Counted from the first letter of the stretch, positions 43,166-53,172 are shown. The stretch is DNA of 64,000 nt from Blautia parvula (GCF_020215665.1 NZ_CP084061.1:2016001-2080000); one strand, 5' to 3'. Notes: a model not told the origin generated them from the letters alone. Made by a program: numbers and translations.

Positions 43166-44689
43166 CTAATTCATCTGCCTGTATTCACCGGGGGATACGC
43201 CTGTCTCTTCTTTAAATACCCTCTGGAAATATTTAGGATCATTGTACCCGGTGGCTTTTGCGATCTCATAAATTTTCATATCCGTTCCTTTTAACAGACG
43301 CTTGGCATGGCTCATGCGGAACTGCTTCAGAAAACTGGAGAATGTGATTCCCATCTCCCTGTTAAAAAGGGTACTCAGATATTCGGGTGTGATCTCCAGG
43401 ACCCGGGAAACTTCCTCCTGCGTAAGGCCCTCCTGATAGTGCTCCCTTATATAATTGATAGCTTTTTTGATCACGTAATTGCTGATATCCTCCCGCTTTA
43501 CCCTGGTGCTGGTGATGAGCTGGATGACATCCCTGTACGCATTCTCCAATTCATGCCAGGTGACCGCTGCCTCTATATTCCGGAGCAGATTCGCACTTTT
43601 CAGATGCTCAAAAAGTGCTCTGTCTATATCCTCCAGGGTATCTCCGATCATATAGTAATTCTTTACAAAAGCCCTGCGGATATCATCCGCATCAAAATGC
43701 CCATCCTTCATATAGCGCAGAAATTCCTCTGCCCCTTCTTTTTCTTTTTCCGGATTTCCCTGACAGACAGCATTGCGAATGCGTGTATAAATCTCAGCGG
43801 GGGGCAGAAAGGGAGCGGGGTGGTATGCATTCACATCTTCCCTGGTAAGCCATCCCTTTTGGTTCCAAATGAGGGAGAAAGAAATAAGATCATTCAGGTT
43901 CTGTGCTGTTTTCTTCAAATCTCTCAGACTTTGGAACGCCTGTCTGGTCCAGATTGGCCGCTCCTCCTTATCCTGCCAGTGGAAGATCAGTCTGTTATAA
44001 AAAGATTTTTCCAGGTCCGAAATCCTTTCAAATCCCCATTCTGCGCAGGCCAGAATATAGAACTCCTGCAGGTTTTCCATATAAAAAGCGTACCATTTTA
44101 TCTCCCGGTACTTCTCTTTCAGCTCTTCCAGGGCTTTCTCTGCCTGTTCTCTGTAGGAAGCCGGTGCGGAACCTATGTACCCGGCAAAGAGAATGTATTG
44201 GGCCTGTTCTGCCAGACCACATACCTTCTCCAATATGTCATACTGTTTTTCCTCCTCCTGCTCTTCCCCGAAGATCAGATTTCTCAGATGCACCTCAGGA
44301 CTGCCCTTGGTAAGCTGTTCCTTTTTTATTTTCTCTTCAATTTTTTCCAGCATATCCTGCACGTCATCCACTGCCAGGGGTTTCAGCAGATAATCATCCA
44401 CCCCATACTGTATAGCTTTTTTAGCGTACTCAAACTCGGAATATCCGCTCAGGATAACTGCATGTACCGGTATTTTCTGTTCATAAAGACGTCGGATCAT
44501 CTCCAGGCCGTCCATTTTCGGCATACGGATATCTGTGATCACAAGATCCGGTTTAAAACGGAGAACCAGGTCAAGTCCTTCCTCCCCATCGGAAGCCTCC
44601 CCCAGAACAATATGGTCTGTCAGTGATTCTATCAGTTTTCCCATACCTTCCCGAATTTTTATCTCATCCTCCACGATTATGATCCTCAT
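43166..44689 (-). CDS. YesN-type response regulator (receiver plus AraC HTH)
   Basis: A 507-residue regulator. The receiver domain has the acidic pair VEDE, phospho-acceptor Asp in LVITDIRMPKMDG (about residue 54), Ser of LSGYSEF and Lys of LLKPL. A 250-residue middle region has no clear family. The C-terminal AraC DNA-binding domain (EGLTQEEVSRVLEITPEYLS, IYEIAKATGYNDPKYFQRVF, GVSPGEYRQMN) is intact. The ATG at 44689 overlaps the kinase stop (ATGA) and has AAGGAG at the right distance; a GTG 3 codons upstream is also open. It is the probable activator of the duplicated promoter modules, which lack -35 boxes. Confidence 0.9.
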   Translation of the reverse strand: MRIIIVEDEIKIREGMGKLIESLTDHIVLGEASDGEEGLDLVLRFKPDLVITDIRMPKMDGLEMIRRLYEQKIPVHAVILSGYSEFEYAKKAIQYGVDDYLLKPLAVDDVQDMLEKIEEKIKKEQLTKGSPEVHLRNLIFGEEQEEEKQYDILEKVCGLAEQAQYILFAGYIGSAPASYREQAEKALEELKEKYREIKWYAFYMENLQEFYILACAEWGFERISDLEKSFYNRLIFHWQDKEERPIWTRQAFQSLRDLKKTAQNLNDLISFSLIWNQKGWLTREDVNAYHPAPFLPPAEIYTRIRNAVCQGNPEKEKEGAEEFLRYMKDGHFDADDIRRAFVKNYYMIGDTLEDIDRALFEHLKSANLLRNIEAAVTWHELENAYRDVIQLITSTRVKREDISNYVIKKAINYIREHYQEGLTQEEVSRVLEITPEYLSTLFNREMGITFSSFLKQFRMSHAKRLLKGTDMKIYEIAKATGYNDPKYFQRVFKEETGVSPGEYRQMN

Positions 44690-46509
44690 TGTCTCCACTC
44701 CTTATCCCGTACCGGTATTTTCAGTGTAATAATAGTTCCTATATCCTGTATACTCTTTACATCCCATGAAACATCTTCACCGTAATACATACGCATTCGG
44801 GCAAATGCATTGTTCAGGCCGATGCTCCTGCCGTCATCCCGGACTGCCTTCTCAGGATCATTAAAGGTATCTGCCATACCGGGCGGCATTCCCTTTCCGT
44901 TATCTTCTATGATGATATCCAGCTCTTTCTTGTCCTCTGACACGATAATATCAACCCGCAGGATTCCTCCGCCCTCAATGCCCTTGAACCCGTGCAGGAT
45001 CGCATTTTCCACAAAAGGCTGGATGAGAAGCTTGTGAATCCTGATATTTTTTGCCTCTTCACTTACATATATCTCACAGATAAAAGCATTGTTGAACCGC
45101 ATTTTCTGAAGGCTGACATATTTTTCCAGCCAGTCTGCCATCTCCGAGATGGTCACCATCTGGTTGCTTTTATTTATGCTGTACCGGAGAATGATCCCCA
45201 GGTTGCGCAGCATTTTGCTAATCTCATATTCTTGCTTTTCAATCGCCATCCAGTTGATGGAATCCAGCGTATTGTACAGAAAATGCGGATTGATCTGAGC
45301 CTCCAGCGCCCGTATCTCCGCGTCTTTCTGCTTCTGTGTGATCTCAGTTACTTCTGTGATCAGATTCTTGACTTTTCCTGTCATGGTATTGAAATTGTCC
45401 GCGATCTGTCCCATCTCATCCTCAGTATCCACATGCACCTGAACATCCAGATTACCGCTCTGCACCTGCTGGATTCCCCCTACAATACTCCTTGTGGACC
45501 GCTCTATAAGACTTACCGTATAACGTATGAGCAAAATAGAGGCGGCAAACAACAGCGCACCGATAAAAATGGTCAGAAACTGGATCCTTGTCACATCACG
45601 CAGCATATAATCCCTGTCATATGCATTATAAAAGATCCATCCCAGCTGCTTGTCCTCGTAACGGTTCACAGCAATATTTTTTCCTTTCAGCTCCCCTGTG
45701 TTCTTCACAAAATCCTTGATGGTCTTATTGGTGCTGATGGCTATGCCGGAGTAAAAGGAGTTGGGATAAGTGAGCACATTACCCTTGCGGTCTGTGATAA
45801 AATTAACCGCATAAATCTCCGATTCTTTTTCTGTCTGCCCCGTGCTGCACACTGCATTTAAGACAGATTCATTGACACTGGTCACCACTGAGGCAATGGG
45901 ACCCTTCTGGATATCTTTAAAGTCATACATCTGCTTTGCTATGTGGAAGATCCGTTCCTCCTGATTTCCCCGAACAAAACGCTGGGTAGGTGATATGATC
46001 ATATTTGTGGCATCCTGTGCCTGACGGTATGGCTCTATGGATGTCATATCCTCATAACTTTCCCAGAGATTATCCACAGCGGATGCCATACCGAAATCAT
46101 ATGTAATATCCTGTCCGTCCGGCAGGATAATACTGATACACTCAATCCCATTGACGGAAGTTCCGTACTGCTGCAGTTTATCACAGATTTCCCGGTAGAT
46201 ACGCGCCTTAACCTCTGAATCTTCTGCCTCATAAACCTTGATTCCATCAATGATCTGGTTATCCGCATAGATCTGGTAGACAAGATTTGTGTAAATATCC
46301 AGGGTTAAATTCGTCCTCTCTGATATCTGGGCAAGCTGGTTCACCATAAGGGTATCTACCTTTTCTTTTATGTTGTTTACAATGACATAGAGCATTAAAA
46401 TCTGTGCCACCAGAAGTGGTATGACGGATGCAAGTATGAAGGTATATAAAATCTTCCGGCCTAATTTTTGGTTTTTGAACCATTTTAGAAATCCATTTCT
46501 ACGTTTCAT
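44686..46509 (-). CDS. YesM-type sensor histidine kinase
   Basis: A 607-residue membrane kinase. The first membrane helix is at residues about 20-43. An extracellular region of about 255 residues, probably a dCache-type sensor, precedes the second helix (about 300-322). HAMP, the phospho-acceptor motif EAQINPHFLYNTLDSINW (His in NPHFLYN) and a GHKL ATPase domain (PFVENAILHG, IIEDNGKGMP, GIGLNN-like SIGLNNAFARM) follow. This class senses sugars directly or through a binding protein and drives YesN regulators. It heads the kinase-regulator-binding protein operon. Confidence 0.92.
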   Translation of the reverse strand: MKRRNGFLKWFKNQKLGRKILYTFILASVIPLLVAQILMLYVIVNNIKEKVDTLMVNQLAQISERTNLTLDIYTNLVYQIYADNQIIDGIKVYEAEDSEVKARIYREICDKLQQYGTSVNGIECISIILPDGQDITYDFGMASAVDNLWESYEDMTSIEPYRQAQDATNMIISPTQRFVRGNQEERIFHIAKQMYDFKDIQKGPIASVVTSVNESVLNAVCSTGQTEKESEIYAVNFITDRKGNVLTYPNSFYSGIAISTNKTIKDFVKNTGELKGKNIAVNRYEDKQLGWIFYNAYDRDYMLRDVTRIQFLTIFIGALLFAASILLIRYTVSLIERSTRSIVGGIQQVQSGNLDVQVHVDTEDEMGQIADNFNTMTGKVKNLITEVTEITQKQKDAEIRALEAQINPHFLYNTLDSINWMAIEKQEYEISKMLRNLGIILRYSINKSNQMVTISEMADWLEKYVSLQKMRFNNAFICEIYVSEEAKNIRIHKLLIQPFVENAILHGFKGIEGGGILRVDIIVSEDKKELDIIIEDNGKGMPPGMADTFNDPEKAVRDDGRSIGLNNAFARMRMYYGEDVSWDVKSIQDIGTIITLKIPVRDKEWRQ

Positions 46510-46644
46510 GATTACTTTTAGTTACCTCTTCCTTTTTGCTGAGATTGAGATTCTAACATATTATACTTAATATGCGCCCATTAGACAAGAAGAGATATTT
46601 TTGAGAATCGTACTTCCCTCAGCATTGCCGGAACCGACCGCTGC

Positions 46645-46677
46645 AAAAAAAAGCCTGCAAAGCAGTTCGCTTTACAG
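46645..46677 (-). terminator. Terminator of the GGDEF-EAL gene
   Basis: On the minus strand CTGTAAAGC (46669-46677) pairs with GCTTTGCAG (46655-46663) with one mismatch over a 5-base loop, followed by a run of eight Ts (46645-46652). Confidence 0.8.
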
Positions 46678-46685
46678 ACCTATTT

Positions 46686-49403
46686 TTATTTTTCACTATC
46701 TGTTGTTTTCAAAAAACGTTCCTCATATTCCTTCATAGGCACAGGTTTACTGAACAGGAATCCCTGGACCGAATCCACGCCGCAGGAGCGCAGTGTCATA
46801 AACTGTTCCTCTGTCTCAATGCCCTCCGCAACCATATGGACACCAAGGTCATGGCAGACACCGGAAATGAGGCCCACAATGGTTTTGGTTTTCGGATTGA
46901 CGGCTATATTGTCGATCATACTCTTATCCAGCTTGAGCACGTCAAAGTCAATCTCAGACAAAAGGGCAAGGTTGGCATACTCTGTGCCGAAATCATCAAT
47001 GGCAACCGCAAATCCCGCATTGTGCAGATTTATGATCAGAGACTTAATATCAAGCCCCTCCACATCATGTATCTTCTCGGTAACTTCTATCTCCAGATAC
47101 TCCGGTGAGATGTCATATTTTGTACAGATGCCTGTCAGATGCTCCACAAAGGAAGACTGTATCAGGGATGAGATGGAAAAGTTTACAGACACAGGGAATG
47201 CCTGTTTTCCCTGATTGATCCAGTCTTTCAGTTTTACACAGACAAATTCAAACACATAGAAATCGATCAGGCTGATAGACTCATTTTCCTCCAGCAGCGG
47301 CAGAAAATTCCCGGGAAGCATCAGGGTATCGGATTTGGAGCGGTATCGGATCAAAGCCTCCGCGCCCACGGCCATACGGTCTGATGAGGAAACCTTTGGC
47401 TGGAGATATACCTCGAACCGGTTTTGCTGTATCTCCTCCATCAGAATACCGGGATCTGCAAGATGAAGGACTTCATCGCTGTGATGCCGGTAACGCTGTG
47501 AGACAGGATTCTGCCGGTAAAATTCCTTCTTATCCTCATACATTCTGGCATCCGCTTCCGCAATGATCTCTTTTAAGCTGCTGACCGTTTCTGTCCACCG
47601 GGAACCAATGGCCGCCCGGTAATGCGGTTCTTTCTGGAACTGTGCCCTCAGTTCACGAAGCTTGCTGTGGAAGACATCCTTCTCTATCCCCGGGCAGATG
47701 ATCACAAACTCATCACCGCCGATGCGGTAAAAATCAGCGCCTTCAAATACCTGCTTCATCCGTCTGGCACACTCGACCAGTACCGTATCCCCAAACTCAT
47801 GCCCGTACTGGTCATTGATGTCCTTTAATCCGTTCACATCCAGGTACACGATCCCTGCCGGGCTGTCCGTGTGTGTCATGGCATTGGTATCCTCAATGTA
47901 ACGGTTTCTGTTGTAAAAAGAAGTGAGCGTATCAAAATAACTCAGCCGCGAAAGCTCCTTCTGGCTCTGCGCATTACTGCGCGCAAGCAGCAGAAAATAG
48001 CACAGGGTCTGCAGCTGTGACGCAATACTGACAATCTGCCCTGCCGGCGGATTGTCAACGACCAGACAGCCAAGCAGTGTCCCGCCCTTTTCAAGGGGCG
48101 CTGCCACCAAACTGGTGATCGCATGTTCCCGCAAAAGCCTGTATTCTGCCGTATTCGTATCCCCAAGCTGATTCACGTTTTGGATAATGACACATTCCTT
48201 CCTGTTAAAATAAGGGATCCAGCGTTCAATCAGGGAAACCGGAATCCCCTGCAGCCGCTCCCTATGGGAAATGATTCCATCCGCACACCATTCCAAACGG
48301 GCATACATCCTATCCTCTTTGATATCTATAATATAGACACGGTCCGCATGCAGAAAACTTCCGAACTTCTCCAGGACCTGTGCTGAGGTTTTAATGATAT
48401 CCTTCTGCTGATACAGCATGCTCACGCAGTCTGTCACCAGTTTCTCCGCCTCCAGAGTAAATTTCAAAAACAGCTTTTCCTGTTCCGCCTTGGTGGTATC
48501 AAAAGCGATCTCCATTCTGGCAGGCCGCCCGTTCCATTCCAGCAGACGGTCCTTCAGAATATAGTGGCGCCCGGTTATGGGGTTGTCATGCTCCCATGTA
48601 TAATTTTCACCTTCCCTCAGGATCGGTGTGGTGCAGAATTCACAGGGTGCGTCCTTTCCCTGGAGGACACGGTAACATTTCTTCCCTTCCAGGGAATCCA
48701 CATGAAAGATTTCCATGCCGGCCTGGTTTAAAAACAACAGATCATAATTTTCAATGTCTGTAATGTACATGAGCTCAGAAATGTCATTCATGGGTGCCTG
48801 CAGATTCTCCTCCTGCCTGGAGAGCTGTTCTTTCTTTTTCCGGTTTTCATCCTCTGCTTTCTCAAGCTCCCTCTGGCGCTCTGCCTGCCTTGCGTTATAT
48901 ATATAGATCAAAATGACAAGAATGATAAATGCAAAGTTCAGGATCAGCAGGCTCACTGCAGCGGATCGGACTCTTTTTTCGGAATACTGTTCAGCCGCCG
49001 CCACAGTCCTGTCCGCCAGTGCAAAGAATGTCTCGCTGTCATCAAAGAGAATTTCAGCACCCTCTCCGGCCCGGACAAGGTAAATCTCTTCTTTCAGGTC
49101 TTTCCACTCTCTCTGCATTTCAACGATCAGCTCCTGAAATGCATCACTGTTCAGGCGTGTGAGTCCCACATCCCCTTCCCCTGTCTGCAGTTCTTTTAAG
49201 ATACCATCAATTTTTTCCACCAGGGAATCATTTTGCTGACCGTTCAGTTCCTGCTTAACCAGGCGCTGGGTAGCCCCCCGCACAACACCTGCATAGTTGA
49301 TCACTTTCGCATTTCCCTGAAGATTGTAAATGTAAAAGAAAGAAACCAAACTGGATATCAGCAGCGCTATTGTTAAAATGATAGGAAATATTTTCTTTTG
49401 CAT
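46686..49403 (-). CDS. Membrane PAS-GAF-GGDEF-EAL cyclic-di-GMP protein
   Basis: A 905-residue protein. A membrane helix (5-25), a PilJ-like extracellular helical region (NYAGVVRGATQRLVKQEL), a second helix (about 145-167) and a coiled coil lead to a PAS domain with a cysteine triad (CYRVLQGKDAPCEFC, about residues 240-254). A GAF-like domain follows, then GGDEF (intact RIGGDEF, about 590) and EAL (GAEALIRYRS, DDFGTEYANL, VAEGIET). Both catalytic signatures appear complete, so it may make and degrade cyclic di-GMP. The ATG at 49403 follows GGGGGAG; an upstream in-frame start adds 22 polar residues before the membrane helix and is less likely. The triad recurs in the hybrid kinase at 56747-61387. 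Confidence 0.9.
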   Translation of the reverse strand: MQKKIFPIILTIALLISSLVSFFYIYNLQGNAKVINYAGVVRGATQRLVKQELNGQQNDSLVEKIDGILKELQTGEGDVGLTRLNSDAFQELIVEMQREWKDLKEEIYLVRAGEGAEILFDDSETFFALADRTVAAAEQYSEKRVRSAAVSLLILNFAFIILVILIYIYNARQAERQRELEKAEDENRKKKEQLSRQEENLQAPMNDISELMYITDIENYDLLFLNQAGMEIFHVDSLEGKKCYRVLQGKDAPCEFCTTPILREGENYTWEHDNPITGRHYILKDRLLEWNGRPARMEIAFDTTKAEQEKLFLKFTLEAEKLVTDCVSMLYQQKDIIKTSAQVLEKFGSFLHADRVYIIDIKEDRMYARLEWCADGIISHRERLQGIPVSLIERWIPYFNRKECVIIQNVNQLGDTNTAEYRLLREHAITSLVAAPLEKGGTLLGCLVVDNPPAGQIVSIASQLQTLCYFLLLARSNAQSQKELSRLSYFDTLTSFYNRNRYIEDTNAMTHTDSPAGIVYLDVNGLKDINDQYGHEFGDTVLVECARRMKQVFEGADFYRIGGDEFVIICPGIEKDVFHSKLRELRAQFQKEPHYRAAIGSRWTETVSSLKEIIAEADARMYEDKKEFYRQNPVSQRYRHHSDEVLHLADPGILMEEIQQNRFEVYLQPKVSSSDRMAVGAEALIRYRSKSDTLMLPGNFLPLLEENESISLIDFYVFEFVCVKLKDWINQGKQAFPVSVNFSISSLIQSSFVEHLTGICTKYDISPEYLEIEVTEKIHDVEGLDIKSLIINLHNAGFAVAIDDFGTEYANLALLSEIDFDVLKLDKSMIDNIAVNPKTKTIVGLISGVCHDLGVHMVAEGIETEEQFMTLRSCGVDSVQGFLFSKPVPMKEYEERFLKTTDSEK

Positions 49404-49494
49404 AGAACTCCCCCTTATATCCCGTATCTGTTTCGATTCCGGTCCTGTGCCAGACAATTCTGAATGCAAAGCTGCAGGGATATAAAAACCACTT

Positions 49495-50886
49495 TCATTC
49501 CTCCCGGAAAGGAAATTTAGAATAAAAGAATTTCATTCTGTTCTCTATAAATATCTGCCACTGTTCCGCAAACGCATCAAAGTCATCCGTCCGCAGATCT
49601 TTTTCCTGGCGGTCGATAAACCCGGTATAATCCGCGTCAAGCTGTCCGGTTCCCATCAGTACCGCAGATAAAATATAGCCCCATGTGTTCAGCTCCCTGA
49701 GTTTATCATAGCATTCCCGGATGATCGCAGAGGGACATTCCGCGGAGATAAAGCTCAGAAGCACATCAATGAAAAGAATACTGCTGGTTTTTCCGCGCAG
49801 TTTTGTGATTGACCGCAGGAATTCCTCCCTCTTTCTTTTCGTGACGGATTCCATGGTAAAGAGTGTCACGCTGCGGACTGTCATAGCCAAAATCTGCATA
49901 CCTTCTCCGTGAAGCCGCATATTTTCACGGATCTCCGATATCTTCATAACCTCCATACCCACGGGTTCCAGGCAGACCTTTGTCCCGATTCCCATATAGG
50001 TTCTGGTCACACCCAGAGAATGGAGTACATCCAGTGTTCGCCGGACTGTGCTTAAAGATACCTGGTACTGCTCCGCCATTTTGGGCAGGGAGGGCAGATA
50101 GCTGCCGACTGGATAACGCTCCCATAAAATCTCACGGATGATCACAGACGCCAGCGTATACCGCACCTGGGGCCGCCGACGGTAAATCGTCCACGAAAAT
50201 GGGATCTGCCTGACGTTTTCCAAATGATATGCTTCACCGGCATGTGCGATGAATTCCAGCACTTCATTCTGTATACTGTCAAAATAGTCATCAAACTCTG
50301 ACTTCAGCCCCTGCATATTTGTCTCCGGCAAAGTTTCGCCTGCGGCTAAAACCGGTATATCCGTATCTCTTTTCGGATATAGAAAATTGAGATAGCGCAG
50401 GCACTGCCAGTAAAGATTTAAAAGCAGATCATTGTGAAAAGTGCGCAGAACCTCAAAATACAGCTTTACAGGTATGGGAACTGTTTGGTCCGTAACTGTA
50501 TCATGGTTCTCATTTAAATTTCCCCGGATATCCGTTTCCAGATTATGCACCCCAATCTTCCACATCGGGAAAAACAAAAGTTCACCTGCATATTCAAAAT
50601 CCAGGATTCCCTCTTTGCGGGGCACAAAATATTTTGCGGCATTCTCCCTGAAGGTTTCTTCGGTTCCCTGATATACCACCCTTGCCACTTTCCGCTCTTC
50701 GGTTTCTATATAACCGTTTTTTTCCAGTTTATCCAGTGCCATCTGAATCGTATTACGCCCCAGCCGAAAAGAGGCACAGATTTTCGGCACTGACAACAAC
50801 TGTTCCCCATATCTGTATACGCCAAAGAGGATACGGGATTCATAATATTCATAGATCAGTTCGTTAAGTCCGCTGTTTTTTTTCAT
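49495..50886 (-). CDS. GntR-type regulator with two winged-helix domains
   Basis: A 463-residue protein with a GntR winged helix at the N-terminus (residues 5-70; GVYRYGEQLLSVPKICASFR, LGRNTIQMALDKLEKNGYI) and a second at about 235-305 (RYPVGSYLPSLPKMAEQYQV, SLSTVRRTLDVLHSLGV). The remainder is helical, without an aminotransferase domain or a UTRA fold I can recognise. The ATG at 50886 has GGGAGGACAGGA before it. Two DNA-binding heads in one chain would allow a single polypeptide to bind a full operator or bridge two sites. Targets are unknown; the DMT transporter and GGDEF-EAL genes are neighbours. Confidence 0.78.
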   Translation of the reverse strand: MKKNSGLNELIYEYYESRILFGVYRYGEQLLSVPKICASFRLGRNTIQMALDKLEKNGYIETEERKVARVVYQGTEETFRENAAKYFVPRKEGILDFEYAGELLFFPMWKIGVHNLETDIRGNLNENHDTVTDQTVPIPVKLYFEVLRTFHNDLLLNLYWQCLRYLNFLYPKRDTDIPVLAAGETLPETNMQGLKSEFDDYFDSIQNEVLEFIAHAGEAYHLENVRQIPFSWTIYRRRPQVRYTLASVIIREILWERYPVGSYLPSLPKMAEQYQVSLSTVRRTLDVLHSLGVTRTYMGIGTKVCLEPVGMEVMKISEIRENMRLHGEGMQILAMTVRSVTLFTMESVTKRKREEFLRSITKLRGKTSSILFIDVLLSFISAECPSAIIRECYDKLRELNTWGYILSAVLMGTGQLDADYTGFIDRQEKDLRTDDFDAFAEQWQIFIENRMKFFYSKFPFREE

Positions 50887-51005
50887 TCCTGTCCTCCCTG
50901 TAAACATTAACCCTGTTCATGTTAGGTAATACCCTGATTGTAACACTATTTACATTGCCACGCAATAAATTGCATACATTTCTTCGTTAAAATTCATAAT
51001 TACAG

Positions 51006-51041
51006 AAAAAAAGACAACCACTCGTAAACGAGGATTGTCTT
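51006..51041 (-). terminator. Terminator of the DMT transporter gene
   Basis: On the minus strand AAGACAA (51035-51041) pairs with TTGTCTT (51011-51017), with an inner CTCG/CGAG stem, followed by a T-run (51006-51012). Confidence 0.8.
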
Positions 51042-51054
51042 AAGTCCAAAAGCC

Positions 51055-51921
51055 TTACAGGACCGCCAGCATAACCGTCCCCGCAGTGATCAGCACCACA
51101 CCTGCCCCTGCCTTTTTTGAAAGTTTTTCATGGAACACGATCCGGGAAAAAGCGATCGTCACAAGGATACTCAGCTTGTCAATGGGAACCACCACACTTG
51201 CCGCCCCATCCTGCAAAGCCCGGTAATAGCACAGCCAGGACGCCCCTGTAGCGAGCCCGGACAACACAATAAAGAAAAGTTCATTCCTCCGTATCTTCCT
51301 AATCTCATGCTGTCTTCCTGTGACAAAGACCATGATCCAGGCCATGAAAAGGACAACTGTTGTCCTGATTGCCGTTCCCAGGTTGGAATCCACGCCTGTG
51401 ATCCCTATTTTTCCCAGAATGGCTGTCAGACTTGCAAACACAGCCGACAGAGAAGCAAATACGATCCAGCTTCCGCCACCCCGTCCGCTGCCGTCCGCTG
51501 CCTCTTTTTTTGAGATCATCAGCATGGTCCCTGCGCCTATCAAAAAAACAGCAGCTATTTTTGCAGGCGTCACCCCCTCATGAAGGAAAATGAATGCCAG
51601 CAGTATGGTAAGGACTGTGCTGGACTTATCAATGGGGACCACTTTATTGATATCCCCTGTCTGCAGGGCGCGGAAATAGCAGAGCCAGGATGCCCCTGTA
51701 GCAAGCCCGGACAGTATAAGAAACAGCATGGTCTTCCCGGTGATCTGTCCGATTCCCGCCCATGCGTCTGTCAAAAATACCATAAGCCAGGAGAATATCA
51801 GTACCACAACGGTTCTTATAGCTGTCGCCACATTAGAATCCGTCTCCCGGATACCGCATTTTGCCAGAATCGATGTGATTCCCGCAAAAAATGAAGACCC
51901 TACTGCATATACTATCCACAT
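51055..51921 (-). CDS. EamA/DMT superfamily transporter
   Basis: A 288-residue protein with ten predicted membrane helices in two homologous halves. The repeat is obvious: SGLATGASWLCYFRALQTGDINKVVPIDKSS in the first half and SGLATGASWLCYYRALQDGAASVVVPIDKLS in the second, also visible in the DNA. Each half begins with a TDSNVATAIRT or VDSNLGTAIRT motif. The GAGGTGCAGAGATC site precedes the ATG. The family exports or imports small metabolites; the substrate cannot be told. The high similarity of the two halves is typical of this small-transporter group. Confidence 0.87.
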   Translation of the reverse strand: MWIVYAVGSSFFAGITSILAKCGIRETDSNVATAIRTVVVLIFSWLMVFLTDAWAGIGQITGKTMLFLILSGLATGASWLCYFRALQTGDINKVVPIDKSSTVLTILLAFIFLHEGVTPAKIAAVFLIGAGTMLMISKKEAADGSGRGGGSWIVFASLSAVFASLTAILGKIGITGVDSNLGTAIRTTVVLFMAWIMVFVTGRQHEIRKIRRNELFFIVLSGLATGASWLCYYRALQDGAASVVVPIDKLSILVTIAFSRIVFHEKLSKKAGAGVVLITAGTVMLAVL

Positions 51922-52059
51922 GATCTCTGCACCTCTCTGTCCGTATCAAATATTTCAACCATTTCAGTCGATTCCGTTGATTTTATTCCTAATTATTACC
52001 ATAACAGGTGTACAGCGCTCTGTAAAGGCATAGATATAATATATATTTATATAGAGGAA

Positions 52060-52088
52060 GGGACCCGGCTGTCAGCCAGCCAGGCCCC
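52060..52088 (-). terminator. Hairpin after the AraC gene
   Basis: A 12-base stem (52060-52071 with 52077-52088) including two G-U pairs on the minus-strand RNA, with a 5-base loop, followed by an AT-rich stretch. It is the likely terminator of the AraC gene ending at 52138. Confidence 0.55.
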
Positions 52089-52137
52089 GTTATGATGAAG
52101 TTTTTGTTCTTCACAAGTATCATTTTAGTACAGTTTT

Positions 52138-53076
52138 TCATAAAAAACTATCCGATTCCTGCCTTAATTTAGCAATATCCTGCCATCTGCGGCGATACTC
52201 CGTGGGGGTACATCCGGTATAACCGCGGAAGACTTTTCCGAAATAGCTGCTGCTTCCCAGGCCGCAGGCATGGCTGACTGCTGTGATGGTATCCCTGCCT
52301 TTTGCCAGCATCTTACAGGCCATCTGCAGACGAAAGTTCTGCAGATACTCCACAGGCGACATATGAAGGCAGTCCCGGAAGACACGGTAGCACTCCCGTT
52401 CACTGGAAAAGGCAGCCGCCGCCAGCTCTGCCACCGTAATCTTTTCCGGGTAGTGCTCATGGATATAGATCATCATCATTTTAATCTTGTCATCCGAGCT
52501 TCCGGCCTCTCTTTCTTCCTGCAGAAGCGGGGCAGATACTGACAGGAGCCTGACCCATATGTCTGAGAGCACTTCGCGCAGTTTGATCTCATATGCCCAC
52601 TCCTGTTCCGAGAGGGAAAACGAGCGGCGAAGCAGCGCGAGAACCTCTTCCTGCGCCGGGTCTCCGGGATAGAATGCCATGATCTCCAACTGGGAGGCCG
52701 CCACAACAGGAAGGACAAATTTCTTCTCTATCCTGCTCCCCGGTTCCCCGGCGATGAAAGAAGGGTCGAAAATATGGATGAGCTGTACATTCCGCTCTCC
52801 TTCTGACCCGGCTCTCGTCATGTGCAGCACATTGGAGTTCACCATTCCTCCGGAACCGGCAGGAAACACGGTCTTCCCTTTGGGTGTATTGTATTCCAGC
52901 ACACCGCTTTCCACGTAAAACAATTCCACGGTCTTGTGCCAATGCCAGGGCACAAAACGTCCTATGTATTTGTCCAGCTCCGCCCGGGAGGCAATGTATG
53001 GAAAATCAGGAGCAAACCCCGGAAGTCTCTCTTCCTTGCTCCCTGAACGAAATTCTATGTTCGTTATATCCTTCAC
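52138..53076 (-). CDS. AraC family transcriptional regulator
   Basis: A 312-residue regulator: cupin-type sensor (FVPWHWHKTVELFYVESGVLEY, about residues 40-110) and a C-terminal double helix-turn-helix (ITVAELAAAAFSSERECYRVF and ITAVSHACGLGSSSYFGKVF, ending GCTPTEYRRRW). The start is a GTG at 53076, preceded by GGAGGTGATGCAGAG; no ATG with a ribosome site exists nearby. It lies downstream of the IolA-like gene in the same direction but behind a terminator, so it is expressed separately or by read-through. Confidence 0.88.
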   Translation of the reverse strand: MKDITNIEFRSGSKEERLPGFAPDFPYIASRAELDKYIGRFVPWHWHKTVELFYVESGVLEYNTPKGKTVFPAGSGGMVNSNVLHMTRAGSEGERNVQLIHIFDPSFIAGEPGSRIEKKFVLPVVAASQLEIMAFYPGDPAQEEVLALLRRSFSLSEQEWAYEIKLREVLSDIWVRLLSVSAPLLQEEREAGSSDDKIKMMMIYIHEHYPEKITVAELAAAAFSSERECYRVFRDCLHMSPVEYLQNFRLQMACKMLAKGRDTITAVSHACGLGSSSYFGKVFRGYTGCTPTEYRRRWQDIAKLRQESDSFL

Positions 53077-53102
53077 CTCTGCATCACCTCCTCGTTCGCA
53101 AA

Positions 53103-53132
53103 ACGGTCCGCAGGAATCTTCCTGCGAACCGT
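53103..53132 (-). terminator. Terminator of the IolA-like gene
   Basis: A 13-base stem with one mismatch (53103-53115 with 53120-53132) and a 4-base loop; TTTT follows on the minus strand. Confidence 0.75.
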
Positions 53133-53172
53133 GTCACTGATTTATTTACCATTTGGGTGCTGTAATTCAGCC

